From: Bosea sp. NBC_00550
Lineage (GTDB): Bacteria > Pseudomonadota > Alphaproteobacteria > Rhizobiales > Beijerinckiaceae
Direction: 5' to 3'
NCBI RefSeq assembly: GCF_026020075.1
Contig: NZ_CP102772.1
Span: forward strand, 2,946,001-3,010,000
DNA: 64,000 nucleotides
In this document: piece after piece, positions 15,623 to 25,126 of the stretch
Position numbering within the stretch: position 1 is the stretch's first letter
Layout of the letters: each line of letters starts with the position of its first letter
Translations under genes and position numbers: made by a program
Notes under the pieces: model-generated
Told to the model about the DNA's origin: nothing
The model's input: only the letters and a program-made list of their open reading frames with translations
The model's database searches: none

Positions 15623-15627
15623 CCGCT

Positions 15628-15945
15628 ATGGCGTGGCTCTATCTTTTTTCTGCCGGCATTCTCGAAATCGTCTGGGCCTACACGATGAAGCAGTCGGACG
15701 GGTTCTCCCGTCCGGGGCCGGCAGCGATCACCATCGTCACCATGATCGGCAGCTTCGCCCTGCTCTCGCTGGCGATGCGCTCTTTGCCGCTCGGCACCGC
15801 GTACACGATCTGGACCGGCATCGGCGCGGTCGGCGCCTTCCTCGTCGGCGTCACCGTGCTCGGCGAGGCGCTGACGCCGATGCGCATCGCCGCGGCCGCT
15901 CTCATCGTCTCCGGCCTCGTCATGATGAAGCTCTCGGCGAGCTGA
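15628..15945 (+). CDS. gdx: Small multidrug resistance family exporter, Gdx/SugE type (guanidinium)
   Basis: 105 residues, four membrane helices, normal SMR length. The start at 15628 has GGGGGA 5 bp upstream. Conserved SMR features: E13 in the first helix (GILEIVWAYTMKQSDGFSRP), then a second helix, LPLGTAYTIWTGIGAVGAF in the third with the usual GTAYxxWTGIG pattern, and a GLVMMKLSAS end. The Gdx subfamily exports guanidinium in exchange for protons. The guanidine-II-like element immediately upstream supports guanidinium rather than quaternary ammonium compounds as the natural substrate. A GTG in-frame start at 15556 would translate through the RNA element and is rejected. Confidence 0.92.
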   Translation: MAWLYLFSAGILEIVWAYTMKQSDGFSRPGPAAITIVTMIGSFALLSLAMRSLPLGTAYTIWTGIGAVGAFLVGVTVLGEALTPMRIAAAALIVSGLVMMKLSAS

Positions 15946-16085
15946 TGGCGCTTGCCAAACCAGGGCCCGCTTTCTAAGCAGGGCCGGCCTCGGGACGACC
16001 CTTGGCCTTCGCTCACATCGGGGACGGCCCCACGGCACGGATTTGTCCGCGCCGTCGCGCAACCTCGTGCAGCGGAGGCCCAGCC

Positions 16086-16832
16086 TTGGCCAATCCCAGC
16101 GACCAGTTCATCGTCAAGACCCTCATCCCCCTACGCCTCGGCGGGATCGACATGGGCTTCACCAACGCGGCGCTGATGATGGCGCTCGCGACAGTCGCGA
16201 TCGGCGGCGGGCTGATCCTTGCGACCAGCTCGCGCGCACTGATCCCGGGTCGGGCCCAGGCGCTCGCCGAGATGCTCTACGAATTCGTCGCGAGGACGCT
16301 GACCGACGCGACCGGCCGCGAGGGCATGCGCTTCCTGCCGCTGATCTTCTCGCTCTTCATGTTCGTGCTGGTGCTCAACCTGTTCGGCATGGTTCCCGGC
16401 GCTTTCACCGTCACCAGCCACATCGTCGTGACCTTCGCACTCGCCATGCTCGTGATGGCGACGGTGGTCGGCTACGGCGCCTACCGCCATGGCCTGCGCT
16501 TCCTGCGGCTGTTCGTGCCCTCCGACGTGCCGGGCTGGCTCCTGCCCTTCATCACCGTGATCGAGATCGTCTCCTTCCTGTCGCGGCCGATCAGCCTGAG
16601 CCTGCGCCTCTTCGCCAACCTGCTCGGCGGCCATATCGCGCTCAAGGTCTTCGGCAGCTTCGTCGCGGCCTTGCTCGCAGCCGGCTTCGGTTACGGGCTG
16701 CTGGCGCCGCTGCCGCTGCTGATGACCGTGGCGCTGACGGCCTTCGAGTTCCTGGTCGCGGTGCTGCAGGCCTATGTCTTCACCGTGCTCGCCTGCATCT
16801 ACCTGAACGACGCGCTGCATCCCGGCCACTAG
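16086..16832 (+). CDS. atpB: F0F1 ATP synthase subunit a, isolated gene with TTG start
   Basis: 248 residues from a TTG at 16086, preceded by GGAGG 7 bp upstream; the N-terminus LANPSDQFIVKTLIPLRLGG aligns with the conserved alphaproteobacterial start of subunit a. The ATG at 16002 would add an unrelated Arg-rich stretch. Five or six membrane helices. The essential arginine is R174 in LSLRLFANLLGGH, with E160 in the preceding helix (FITVIEIVSFLSRP). Subunit a forms the proton half-channels against the c-ring. No atpI, atpE or atpF follows; the next gene is unrelated. It is therefore either a relocated sole copy or a second copy. Confidence 0.92.
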   Translation: MANPSDQFIVKTLIPLRLGGIDMGFTNAALMMALATVAIGGGLILATSSRALIPGRAQALAEMLYEFVARTLTDATGREGMRFLPLIFSLFMFVLVLNLFGMVPGAFTVTSHIVVTFALAMLVMATVVGYGAYRHGLRFLRLFVPSDVPGWLLPFITVIEIVSFLSRPISLSLRLFANLLGGHIALKVFGSFVAALLAAGFGYGLLAPLPLLMTVALTAFEFLVAVLQAYVFTVLACIYLNDALHPGH

Positions 16833-16989
16833 CCGGCGCCACGCCAAGACCGGGCCCCTCCTGCAAACACAGGACGCTCTCCCCGCCCGCTCGTCCTATC
16901 CGCATTCCGGCCCAATTCCGCCTTGGGCGTGCCGAATTCGACCACGCCTATCACGGCCTCGTGATTGCGATCTGGAGGGGACGATTTTG

Positions 16990-18714
16990 ATGAGAAGCCA
17001 TATTGCCGCTGCCCTGATTCTCGCGCCCGGCCTCGCCAGCGCCGCCGAGACCGAGCTGTCGAGCCGGATCGACCGCATCACGGTGTATCCCGACGGCGCC
17101 GTGGTGACGCGGCTCGGCAAGGCCGAGCTGCTGCAGGGCGTCTCGCAGGTCGTGCTGCGCGGCCTGCCGGCGACCATCGATCCCGCTTCCATCCGCGTCG
17201 AGGGCAAGGGCGACGGCGCCTTCTCGGTCGGTGCCGTCGATGTCCGCGTCACGCCGGGCGACGCCAGGCCTGTGCTCGACACGGTGCTGGAGGACAAGCT
17301 GAAGGCGCTGCGCGACGACAAGGACAGGCTCACCGGCCAGATCGCCGCGAACGAGGCCAAGCGCGCCACCATCGAGCGCTTCGCCCAGACCGGCCCCGAC
17401 AAGCTCGGCCCCGACGGCAAGGCCCTGCCCGTAACCGACTGGCCGGCCGTGTTCGAGGCGATCGGCACCGCGCTGGTCAAGGTCCAGGACGAGCTGCGCG
17501 GCGTGCGCAACCGCCTGTCCGACGTCGAGGCCGAGATCGCCTCCCTCGAACGCGCCCGTCCGCAAGGCGGCAAGCCGGGTGCACCGAAGCGCGACGTCGC
17601 CATCGCGGTCGAGGCGCCGCAGCCCGTCGCGGCCGAATTCACCGTGAGCTACCGCGTCACTGGCGCGAACTGGACGCCGACATACGAGGCAAGGCTGACG
17701 ACGACGGGCGAGAAGCCGGAGATCGCCCTGACGCGGCGCGCCGAGATCCGCCAGCGCAGCGGCGAGGCCTGGGACGATGTGGCGCTGACGCTCTCGACCA
17801 CGCGCGCGGCCGGCGGCACCCGCGCTCCCGATCTCGCGCCCGTGCAGGTCGCCTTCTTCGAGCCGCAGATCATTGCCGAGGCACGGGCGCGCGCCATGGC
17901 GCAAGCCCGCAAGCAGGAAACGGAACGGGCAGCTCCTGCTGCCGCCCCCGCGCCCCCATCAAATTTCCGTTTCAGCGGTGGAGTTTCGCGCGATGAGTTG
18001 AGGGTCGCCGCCGATGCTCAGGTCGCGACGATCGAGGCCGGCGCCTATCAGGCGAATTTCCAGGTGCCGGGCCGCGCCAGCGTCCCGCAGGACGGCGCCG
18101 CGAAGACGGTGGTCCTGACGCAGCGCAGGGCGGACGCGACGCTCGCCGCCCGCACCGTCCCGGAGCTGGAGCTGAAGGCCTATCTGGAAGCCGGCTTCAC
18201 CCATGAGGAGGAGGCGCCGCTCCTGCCCGGCCGCGTCGCGCTGCATCGCGACGGCACCTATGTCGGCATGGGGCAGTTCGGGCTCGTCGCCCCGGGCGAC
18301 AAGGTCGAGCTCGGCTTCGGCGCCGACGACCGGATCAAGGTCAGCTACGCCCCGGTGAAGCGGCGCGAGAACGAGCCGAGCTGGCTCGGCCAGACCCGCA
18401 CGGACCAGCGCGAATTCCGCACCGTGGTGAAGAGCCTGCACAGCAAGCCGGTGAAGATCACGGTGCTCGAGCGCATCCCCTTCTCGGAGAGCAGCGCGAT
18501 CACGGTCGAGACTATCGCCGCCCTCACGACCCCGCCGACCGAAAAGCAGGTCGGCGATCGCCGCGGCGTCTCGTCCTGGACCTTCGATCTGCAGCCCGCC
18601 TCCGAGAAGGAGATCAAGCTGACCTATCGCATCAAATGGCCGGGCGACCGCGAACTCTCCTACGAGCAGCAGCCCATGCCGGGACCGGAGCCCGTGGCGC
18701 GCCCGATGAATTGA
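16990..18714 (+). CDS. DUF4139 domain protein (mucoidy inhibitor MuiA-like), periplasmic
   Basis: 574 residues from the ATG at 16990, with GGAGGGG upstream. An N-terminal signal peptide (AALILAPGLASAAE) is followed by the family N-terminal domain (IDRITVYPDGAVVTRLGKAE), a coiled coil at about residues 95-190, and the DUF4139 domain from about residue 210 (FTVSYRVTGANWTPTYEARL, later KRRENEPSWLGQ and PFSESSAITVE). Streptomyces and animal homologues are called mucoidy inhibitor A-like; the function is unknown. A short low-complexity Ala/Pro segment lies near residue 320. It stands alone between atpB and a phosphatase. Confidence 0.88.
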   Translation: MRSHIAAALILAPGLASAAETELSSRIDRITVYPDGAVVTRLGKAELLQGVSQVVLRGLPATIDPASIRVEGKGDGAFSVGAVDVRVTPGDARPVLDTVLEDKLKALRDDKDRLTGQIAANEAKRATIERFAQTGPDKLGPDGKALPVTDWPAVFEAIGTALVKVQDELRGVRNRLSDVEAEIASLERARPQGGKPGAPKRDVAIAVEAPQPVAAEFTVSYRVTGANWTPTYEARLTTTGEKPEIALTRRAEIRQRSGEAWDDVALTLSTTRAAGGTRAPDLAPVQVAFFEPQIIAEARARAMAQARKQETERAAPAAAPAPPSNFRFSGGVSRDELRVAADAQVATIEAGAYQANFQVPGRASVPQDGAAKTVVLTQRRADATLAARTVPELELKAYLEAGFTHEEEAPLLPGRVALHRDGTYVGMGQFGLVAPGDKVELGFGADDRIKVSYAPVKRRENEPSWLGQTRTDQREFRTVVKSLHSKPVKITVLERIPFSESSAITVETIAALTTPPTEKQVGDRRGVSSWTFDLQPASEKEIKLTYRIKWPGDRELSYEQQPMPGPEPVARPMN

Positions 18715-18733
18715 AAGGGCGCCGGGCCTCCAT

Positions 18734-18873
18734 CGTCATTCTCGGGCGAAGCCCTCGGGTCCGATCTTCGATCGGCCCAAGGATAAACTCCGCGCAGACC
18801 CGAGAATCTCTTGCAGGAAGAGGCTCTGGAGCCCTCACGTCATGAGATGCTCGGGTCAAGCCCGAGCATGACG
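18734..18873 (-). repeat. Palindromic intergenic repeat, family A (reverse), with insertion
   Basis: Starts CGTCATTCTCGGGCGAAGCC and ends GCTCGGGTCAAGCCCGAGCA plus TGACG, i.e. the reverse orientation of the common family A form. It is about 40 bp longer than the other copies because of an internal TCCGATCTTCGATCGG hairpin. Confidence 0.83.
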
Positions 18874-18898
18874 GCGCCCCCCTTGCCCGCGGGCGACC

Positions 18899-19477
18899 TC
18901 AGACCGCCATCTCGATCTCGCGCCTGCGGCCGAGATCGTTCATCCAGGTGCGGAATTTGGGCTGCGCCTCGATCTGGTGGGCGTAGTGCCGCCCGAGCGC
19001 CGCGGTCAGCCGTCCCTGCCGGCCGAGTTGCGCGTCGGCGAAGCCGATCATCACCGAATTCGGCCAGGACTGCGGGCGGATTTCGCGCAGCCTTGCGAAC
19101 AGCGCATCCTCGCCTTCGGTCGGATCGGCCTGCGCCATCAGCGTCAGCATCGCCGCTGTCGAGCGCGAAATGCCCATATGGCAGTGGACCAGCAGATGCC
19201 CCTTCACGCGGGCGGCGGCCGTCTCCTGCAGCCCCTCGCCGAAGCGCAGGATCTCCCCGACATGCTCGGGTGCGGGCATGATCTGGCCGGGCCGGGGATC
19301 GATGATGTCGTGGAAGCGCAGCGTGACGCGGTGGTGCTCGCCATAGGCGCCGAAAGCATCGAGCTCGGCCCGGTCGGGATCGAGCACCGAGAGCACATGC
19401 GTCACCTCGCGCGCGCTGTTGCCGGGCAGCTCGTCGATGCCGCAGATCGTCAGGGTCGAGATGGCGAGGGTCTTCAT
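18899..19477 (-). CDS. Tyrosine/dual-specificity phosphatase-like protein
   Basis: 192 residues from the ATG at 19477 (MKTLAISTLTICGIDELPGN). The cysteine phosphatase signature HCxxxxSR is intact: H98, C99, then HMGIS, R105 (VHCHMGISRST). D57 in RFHDIIDP is a candidate general acid. Homologues are annotated as tyrosine phosphatase family or protein tyrosine phosphatase-like in Hyphomicrobiales. Substrates are unknown. It is cytoplasmic by sequence, with no signal peptide. The gene stands alone, 124 bp from the M20 gene upstream. Confidence 0.86.
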   Translation of the reverse strand: MKTLAISTLTICGIDELPGNSAREVTHVLSVLDPDRAELDAFGAYGEHHRVTLRFHDIIDPRPGQIMPAPEHVGEILRFGEGLQETAAARVKGHLLVHCHMGISRSTAAMLTLMAQADPTEGEDALFARLREIRPQSWPNSVMIGFADAQLGRQGRLTAALGRHYAHQIEAQPKFRTWMNDLGRRREIEMAV

Positions 19478-19601
19478 GGCATTGCTCCGCGGCTGAGCAT
19501 GCCGCCTAGGTCCGTTCCGCCGATGGCGCAACCGCTGGAAACGACGGGCACCCCTGCAAGCTTGCGGCCGGCATCGTACGACACCGGCCGCCAAGCAATT
19601 C

Positions 19602-20813
19602 TCACTCGGCGGCGATCGCCTGCCAACCCTGGCCGAGCTCCTGCTCGACGAGGCCGACCCAGTAGCGCGCACCGGCCGGGATGATCTCGTCGTTGAAATC
19701 GTAGAGCGGCGTGTGCAGGCCGACGAAGGAGCCGTCGGGATTGACGCCGTTGCCGATCCGCATGAAGGCGCCGGGGCGCACCAGCATCATCTCGGCGAAA
19801 TCCTCGCCGCCCGTGCCCGGCCGGAGCTGGCCGTTGACATGCTCGGACCCGACCGCCGCGCTGGCCGCCGCGACCGCGACCTTGACCTGCTCGGCCTCGT
19901 TCACGAGCGGGCTGGTGCCGCGATGATAATAGGCTTCCGCCTGGCAGCCCCAGGCCAGGGCCGTCGCCGCCGCGAGCTCGGCGATGCGCCGTTCCACCGT
20001 ATCGCGCACCTCCTGCGAGTAGGTCCGCGCCGTGCCGCCGATGACGAGCTCGGAGGGGATGACGTTCGAGGCGTCGGCGTCGCCGCCATGGATGTAGCCG
20101 ACGCTGATCACCGCCGTGTCGAGCGGGGCGACGTTGCGGCCGATGATGCCCTGCAGGCCGAGCACGAAATGCGCTTGCGCATAGGTGATGTCGGTGGAGC
20201 GATGCGGCTGCGAGCCGCCATGGCCGCCGACGCCGTGGAAGGTGACCTTCCAGGAATCCGCCGCCGCGAGGAACGGGCCGACCGTGGTGCCGAAGCTGGA
20301 GGTCGGCATGCCCGGCGTGTTGTGCAGCCCGTAGATGGCGTCGCAGGGGAAGCGCTCGAACAGCCCGTCCGCCAGCATGGCGTTGGCGCCGCCGCGGCCT
20401 TCCTCGGCCGGCTGGAAGATCAGGTTGACCGTGCCGGCGAAGTCCCGGTTCTCGGCGAGGTAGCGCGCCGCTGCGAGCAGCATGGTGGTGTGCCCGTCAT
20501 GGCCGCAGGCATGCATCCGGCCGGGGGTACGCGAGGAATAGGGCAGGTTGGTCGTCTCTTCCAGCGCGAGACAGTCCATGTCGGCGCGCAGGCCGATGGC
20601 GCGCGGGCCGGGCCGGCTGCCGCGGATGACGCCGACAACGCCGGTCTGGCCGACATTCTCGGTGACCTCGACGCCCCATTCGCGCAAGCTATCGGCGACG
20701 AGCTTGGCGGTGCGGTGCTCCTCCAGGCCGAGTTCGGGATGGGCGTGGATGTCGCGGCGGATCGCCGTGAACGCGGCATGGTGCCGGTCGAGCCAGTCGT
20801 CGAGCTTGGTCAT
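19602..20813 (-). CDS. M20 family amidohydrolase (hippurate hydrolase/aminoacylase-like)
   Basis: 403 residues from the ATG at 20813 (MTKLDDWLDRHHAAF). Metal ligands of the M20D group are visible: HACGHDGHT (C103, H105), FQPAEEGRGG (E137, E138), then GYIHGGDADASNVIP and the late GGEDFAEMM. Enzymes of this group deacylate N-acyl amino acids or cleave hippurate in the cytoplasm. No transporter or regulator is adjacent to suggest a substrate. The in-frame ATG at 20864 adds 17 residues without family character. Confidence 0.91.
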   Translation of the reverse strand: MTKLDDWLDRHHAAFTAIRRDIHAHPELGLEEHRTAKLVADSLREWGVEVTENVGQTGVVGVIRGSRPGPRAIGLRADMDCLALEETTNLPYSSRTPGRMHACGHDGHTTMLLAAARYLAENRDFAGTVNLIFQPAEEGRGGANAMLADGLFERFPCDAIYGLHNTPGMPTSSFGTTVGPFLAAADSWKVTFHGVGGHGGSQPHRSTDITYAQAHFVLGLQGIIGRNVAPLDTAVISVGYIHGGDADASNVIPSELVIGGTARTYSQEVRDTVERRIAELAAATALAWGCQAEAYYHRGTSPLVNEAEQVKVAVAAASAAVGSEHVNGQLRPGTGGEDFAEMMLVRPGAFMRIGNGVNPDGSFVGLHTPLYDFNDEIIPAGARYWVGLVEQELGQGWQAIAAE

Positions 20814-20990
20814 GATCGATGGTTTCCCCTCTCTTGCGGCGCCGGCATGCATGGTCCCTGCCATCGGCCGCCAACCGCCATTCTAGCCCTTACGCCCGAT
20901 TGCGGCAGCATTACTGCGCAGATGCTGCAGAGCGGCCATGCTCAGATGGTTTACGCCAGCAGCTTCGAGGTCGACGAGAGAGATTCGCCG

Positions 20991-21144
20991 CGCCGTCATC
21001 CCGGGGCATCGCGGAGCGATGAGCCCGGAATCCAGAACCGACGCCGCGTCTTGATGAGGCACATGTGACCGGCTCGTTTAGCGATATGACGTGTCGGTTC
21101 TGGGTTCCGGGCTCGACCCTGCGGGTCGCCCCGGAATGACGGGG
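20991..21144. repeat. Palindromic intergenic repeat, family C
   Basis: Long element with outer arms CGTCATCCCGGGGC and GCCCCGGAATGACGG and inner arms GAATCCAGAACCGAC and GTCGGTTCTGGGTTCCGG (one arm approximate). It accounts for about a third of the 500-bp gap before purA; the remainder holds a hairpin (21245-21270) and no gene. Confidence 0.83.
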
Positions 21145-21244
21145 AGGTCTGATGGTCTGAGCCATTCACCCTGGCAATGAGACTGTCGGAAAACTTGACC
21201 TTCGGACCACATTGGCCCATGAGGGCTTGCAAGGACCTGCCCCG

Positions 21245-21270
21245 AAACCCCGGCCTTGCGCCGGGGTTTT
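21245..21270 (+). terminator. Terminator-like hairpin in the purA leader region
   Basis: AAACCCCGGC (21245-21254), loop CTTGC, GCCGGGGTTT (21260-21269), then one more T. A perfect 10-bp G/C-rich stem ending in TTTT is typical of an intrinsic terminator. No forward-strand gene ends nearby, so it could be an attenuator 60 bp before purA or the end of a small RNA. Confidence 0.6.
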
Positions 21271-21329
21271 GCATTTGCGCGGGCCGCTTGCACGGGCAAC
21301 GCGGAACGTAAAGCAGGGACACCTCGCTC

Positions 21330-22622
<1,293 letters not shown>

Positions 22623-22673
22623 GCGTGCCCTCCGAGGGTTGACGCAGGGCGCCATCAGCGACAAGTGAGGCCA

Positions 22674-23918
22674 ATGGCCGACTTCTATCCTATCCTGGCG
22701 CGAGCCGTCGCCGGGTTGCCCGACAACTCTCCCGAGGCGCGCCGCGCCATCTTCGATCGGGCGCGGGCGGCTCTCGTTGCGCAATTGCGCGGTCTCGACC
22801 CGCCCCTGAGCGAGGCCGAGATCATGCGCGAGCGCCTGGCGCTCGACGAGGCCGTCGCCCGCATCGAAGCCGATCACGACGAGACGCCCGCCGCGCCGCC
22901 TGCTGCCGAAGGCCCGGTGATTCGCCCGGTGGAGGCGGTTCCGCAGCCGCCGCGGCCGCCCGAGCCGAAGAAGCAGCCGGAGTTCGCGCCGCTGCCGGCG
23001 GCCACCGGCCAGGACGAGGGCGAACCGCTTCCGGAGCCCGCCCAGCCGCAGATCGCCCGCCCGCGCGTGCTGCCGCCGCGCGAATCGCGGGTGAAACCCG
23101 GCCATATCCGCTCGGCCGTCGTGGGAGGCGTCGTCGCGATCGCCGTCGCCGCGATCGCGGCCACCGCGATCTATGTCCACAAGCTGAAGCCGCAGGACAC
23201 GCCCCGCGCGAACGGCGAAACCGCCGCGCAGCAGGCGCGGCCGGCCCAGCCGGACAACGCCGGCAAGATCTCCGACCGCGTCGGCGAGGCTGGCGCGCCG
23301 GCACAGAACCGGCCCGGCAACAATGCCCCGAGCGCCGCGCAGGGTATCCCCGTGCCGCAGCCCGGCGGCGAGATCGCCGTCGCCCAGCGCGCGATCCTCT
23401 ACACCGAGGTGCCCGAGAACCCGCAGCAGCCGAGGGCGGTCAACGGCCGCGTCTTCTGGCGCCTCGACAGCGAGAGCGCCGGCCAGGGCCGCCCGGTCGA
23501 GACGATCGTGCGCGCGACCGTCGAGATCCCGGATGCCGGGCTGAATCTCGATTTCACCATCCGCCGCAACACCGATTCCGCCTTCCCCGCCTCGCACATC
23601 ATCGGCCTGCGCTTCACCAGCAGCGGCGACCCGGCGACGCAGGCGATCAAGGAGGTCGGCGTGCCGCAGCTCAAGACCGAGGAAGGCGAGCGCGGCGCGC
23701 CGCTCTCGGCGATCAACTCCGCGCTCGGCGACAATCTCTTCGTCGCGGCGCTGTCGAACGTGCCGGTCGAGGTCGATCGCAACGTCGATCTCATCCTCAA
23801 CCGGAGCTGGATCGACGTGCCCGTGCTGTTCACCTCCGGGCGCCGCGGCATCATCACCTTCGAGAAGGGCGTCTCCGGCAGCCAGACGCTGGCCGACGCC
23901 TTCGGCCGCTGGCGGTAA
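22674..23918 (+). CDS. Conserved alphaproteobacterial membrane protein of unknown function
   Basis: 414 residues from the ATG at 22674 (MADFYPILARAVAGLPDNSP). The N-terminal 65 residues form a helical domain (RRAIFDRARAALVAQLRG, then SEAEIMRERLALDEAVARIE). A Pro-rich linker follows, then one membrane helix at about residues 143-165 (AVVGGVVAIAVAAIAATAIY). The C-terminal 180 residues form a beta-rich periplasmic domain (FWRLDSESAGQGRPVETI, later HIIGLRFTSSGDPATQAIKE). Similar proteins follow purA in related genomes as far as I recall; function unknown. Confidence 0.85.
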   Translation: MADFYPILARAVAGLPDNSPEARRAIFDRARAALVAQLRGLDPPLSEAEIMRERLALDEAVARIEADHDETPAAPPAAEGPVIRPVEAVPQPPRPPEPKKQPEFAPLPAATGQDEGEPLPEPAQPQIARPRVLPPRESRVKPGHIRSAVVGGVVAIAVAAIAATAIYVHKLKPQDTPRANGETAAQQARPAQPDNAGKISDRVGEAGAPAQNRPGNNAPSAAQGIPVPQPGGEIAVAQRAILYTEVPENPQQPRAVNGRVFWRLDSESAGQGRPVETIVRATVEIPDAGLNLDFTIRRNTDSAFPASHIIGLRFTSSGDPATQAIKEVGVPQLKTEEGERGAPLSAINSALGDNLFVAALSNVPVEVDRNVDLILNRSWIDVPVLFTSGRRGIITFEKGVSGSQTLADAFGRWR

Positions 23919-23980
23919 AGGCCTCCGCGCCCCGGTTGTCATAACACCCCAGGGCGTTCTGACTAATCTCGGAACCGTCT

Positions 23981-24076
23981 CGTCATCCCGGGCTTGCCCC
24001 GGGATCCATCGGAGGGCGCCGGGGCTCTACGATGGATCCCGGATCGGCGCCGCTTCGCGGCTTGTCCGGGACGACA
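23981..24076 (+). repeat. Palindromic intergenic repeat, family B
   Basis: CGTCATCCCGGGCTTGCCCC, GGGATCCATCGGAG, CGATGGATCCCGG, and a GTCCGGGACGAC end, between two convergent genes. Confidence 0.85.
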
Positions 24077-24106
24077 CCGTGTTTCCGCAAGAAATCGATA
24101 AGGGGC

Positions 24107-25054
24107 TCAGCTCTTCCGCTCGGCCGCGAAGCGCGCGGCGGCCCTGAGGACATCGGCATCGGGGCCGAAGCCAACGAGAGCCGCAACCGCCGCGTCGCTC
24201 AACCGGTCGCGCTCGCGCTTGGCACCGTCCAGGCCGAGCGCGCCGACCAGCGTGCCCTTGCCCTTGTCCTCGTCCTTCGCGGTCGCCTTGCCCATCCGGG
24301 CCGCGTCGGATTCCACGTCGAGGATGTCGTCGGCGACCTGGAACGTCGCGCCGAGCGCCCGGCCGTACCGGCCGAGCGCCGCCAGCGCACCGGCATCGGC
24401 GCCGCCGAGCCGCGCGCCGATCTCGACGCTCGCCGCAAGCAGAGCCCCGGTCTTCATCGCCTGGAGCTGGCGGATGGCGGCCTCCGGCAGCGAAGTCTTC
24501 TCCGCCTCGAAACGCCCCTCGGCCGCGAGGTCGAGCATCTGCCCCCCGACCATGCCGCCGAGCCCGGATGCGCGCGCCAGCGTGCTCACCAGCGCGGCGC
24601 GGATCGCGCCGGAAGGATGCGTCGCCTCATCCGCCAGAACCGCGAAAGCCAGCGTCAGCAGCGCGTCGCCGGCAAGGATCGCCGTCGCCTCGTCGAAGGC
24701 CTTGTGAACCGTCGGACGGCCGCGCCGCAGGTCGTCGTCATCCATCGCCGGCAGATCGTCATGGACGAGCGAATAGCAATGCAGCAGCTCGACGGCCGCG
24801 CCCGCCCGCAGCGCCTGCTCGGTGGTGACGCCGAACAACCGCGCCGTCTCGATCGTCAGGAAGGGCCGCAGGCGCTTGCCGCCCCCCAGCGCGCCATGCC
24901 GCATCGCCGCGACGAGGCGCGGCGGGCGCAGGGTCTCGCCTTCAGCCGGCTCGGCCGAGAGCAGCGTCTCCAGCAGGGCCTCGACGGCCGCGGCATTATC
25001 CGCGAGGCGCAGGTCGAGATCGCCATGGCTGGCCGGTGATGTGACGGAACTCAT
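24107..25054 (-). CDS. ispA: Polyprenyl (farnesyl) diphosphate synthase
   Basis: 315 residues of the short-chain trans-prenyl synthase family. The first Asp-rich motif is in LVHDDLPAMDDDDLRRGRPT and the second in FQVADDILDVESD; GGKRLRPFLTIE carries the isopentenyl diphosphate-binding residues. It condenses isopentenyl diphosphate with dimethylallyl and geranyl diphosphate in the cytoplasm to make farnesyl diphosphate for quinones, hopanoids and undecaprenyl carriers. No dxs gene is adjacent, unlike in many alphaproteobacteria. It is divergent from mtgA. Confidence 0.94.
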   Translation of the reverse strand: MSSVTSPASHGDLDLRLADNAAAVEALLETLLSAEPAEGETLRPPRLVAAMRHGALGGGKRLRPFLTIETARLFGVTTEQALRAGAAVELLHCYSLVHDDLPAMDDDDLRRGRPTVHKAFDEATAILAGDALLTLAFAVLADEATHPSGAIRAALVSTLARASGLGGMVGGQMLDLAAEGRFEAEKTSLPEAAIRQLQAMKTGALLAASVEIGARLGGADAGALAALGRYGRALGATFQVADDILDVESDAARMGKATAKDEDKGKGTLVGALGLDGAKRERDRLSDAAVAALVGFGPDADVLRAAARFAAERKS

Positions 25055-25126
25055 GCGCGGGTCTCGCGTTCGCTGCCGGGACGGGGGCCTTGCCGGACGC
25101 TGGCGGCATCGTCAAGCTGCGCCACC

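Noticed and set aside
15556..15627. Upstream GTG start for the Gdx exporter giving a 24-residue extension
   Set aside because: The extension is the riboswitch-like RNA; SMR proteins start at MAWLYLF-type sequence, and a good ribosome binding site precedes 15628.
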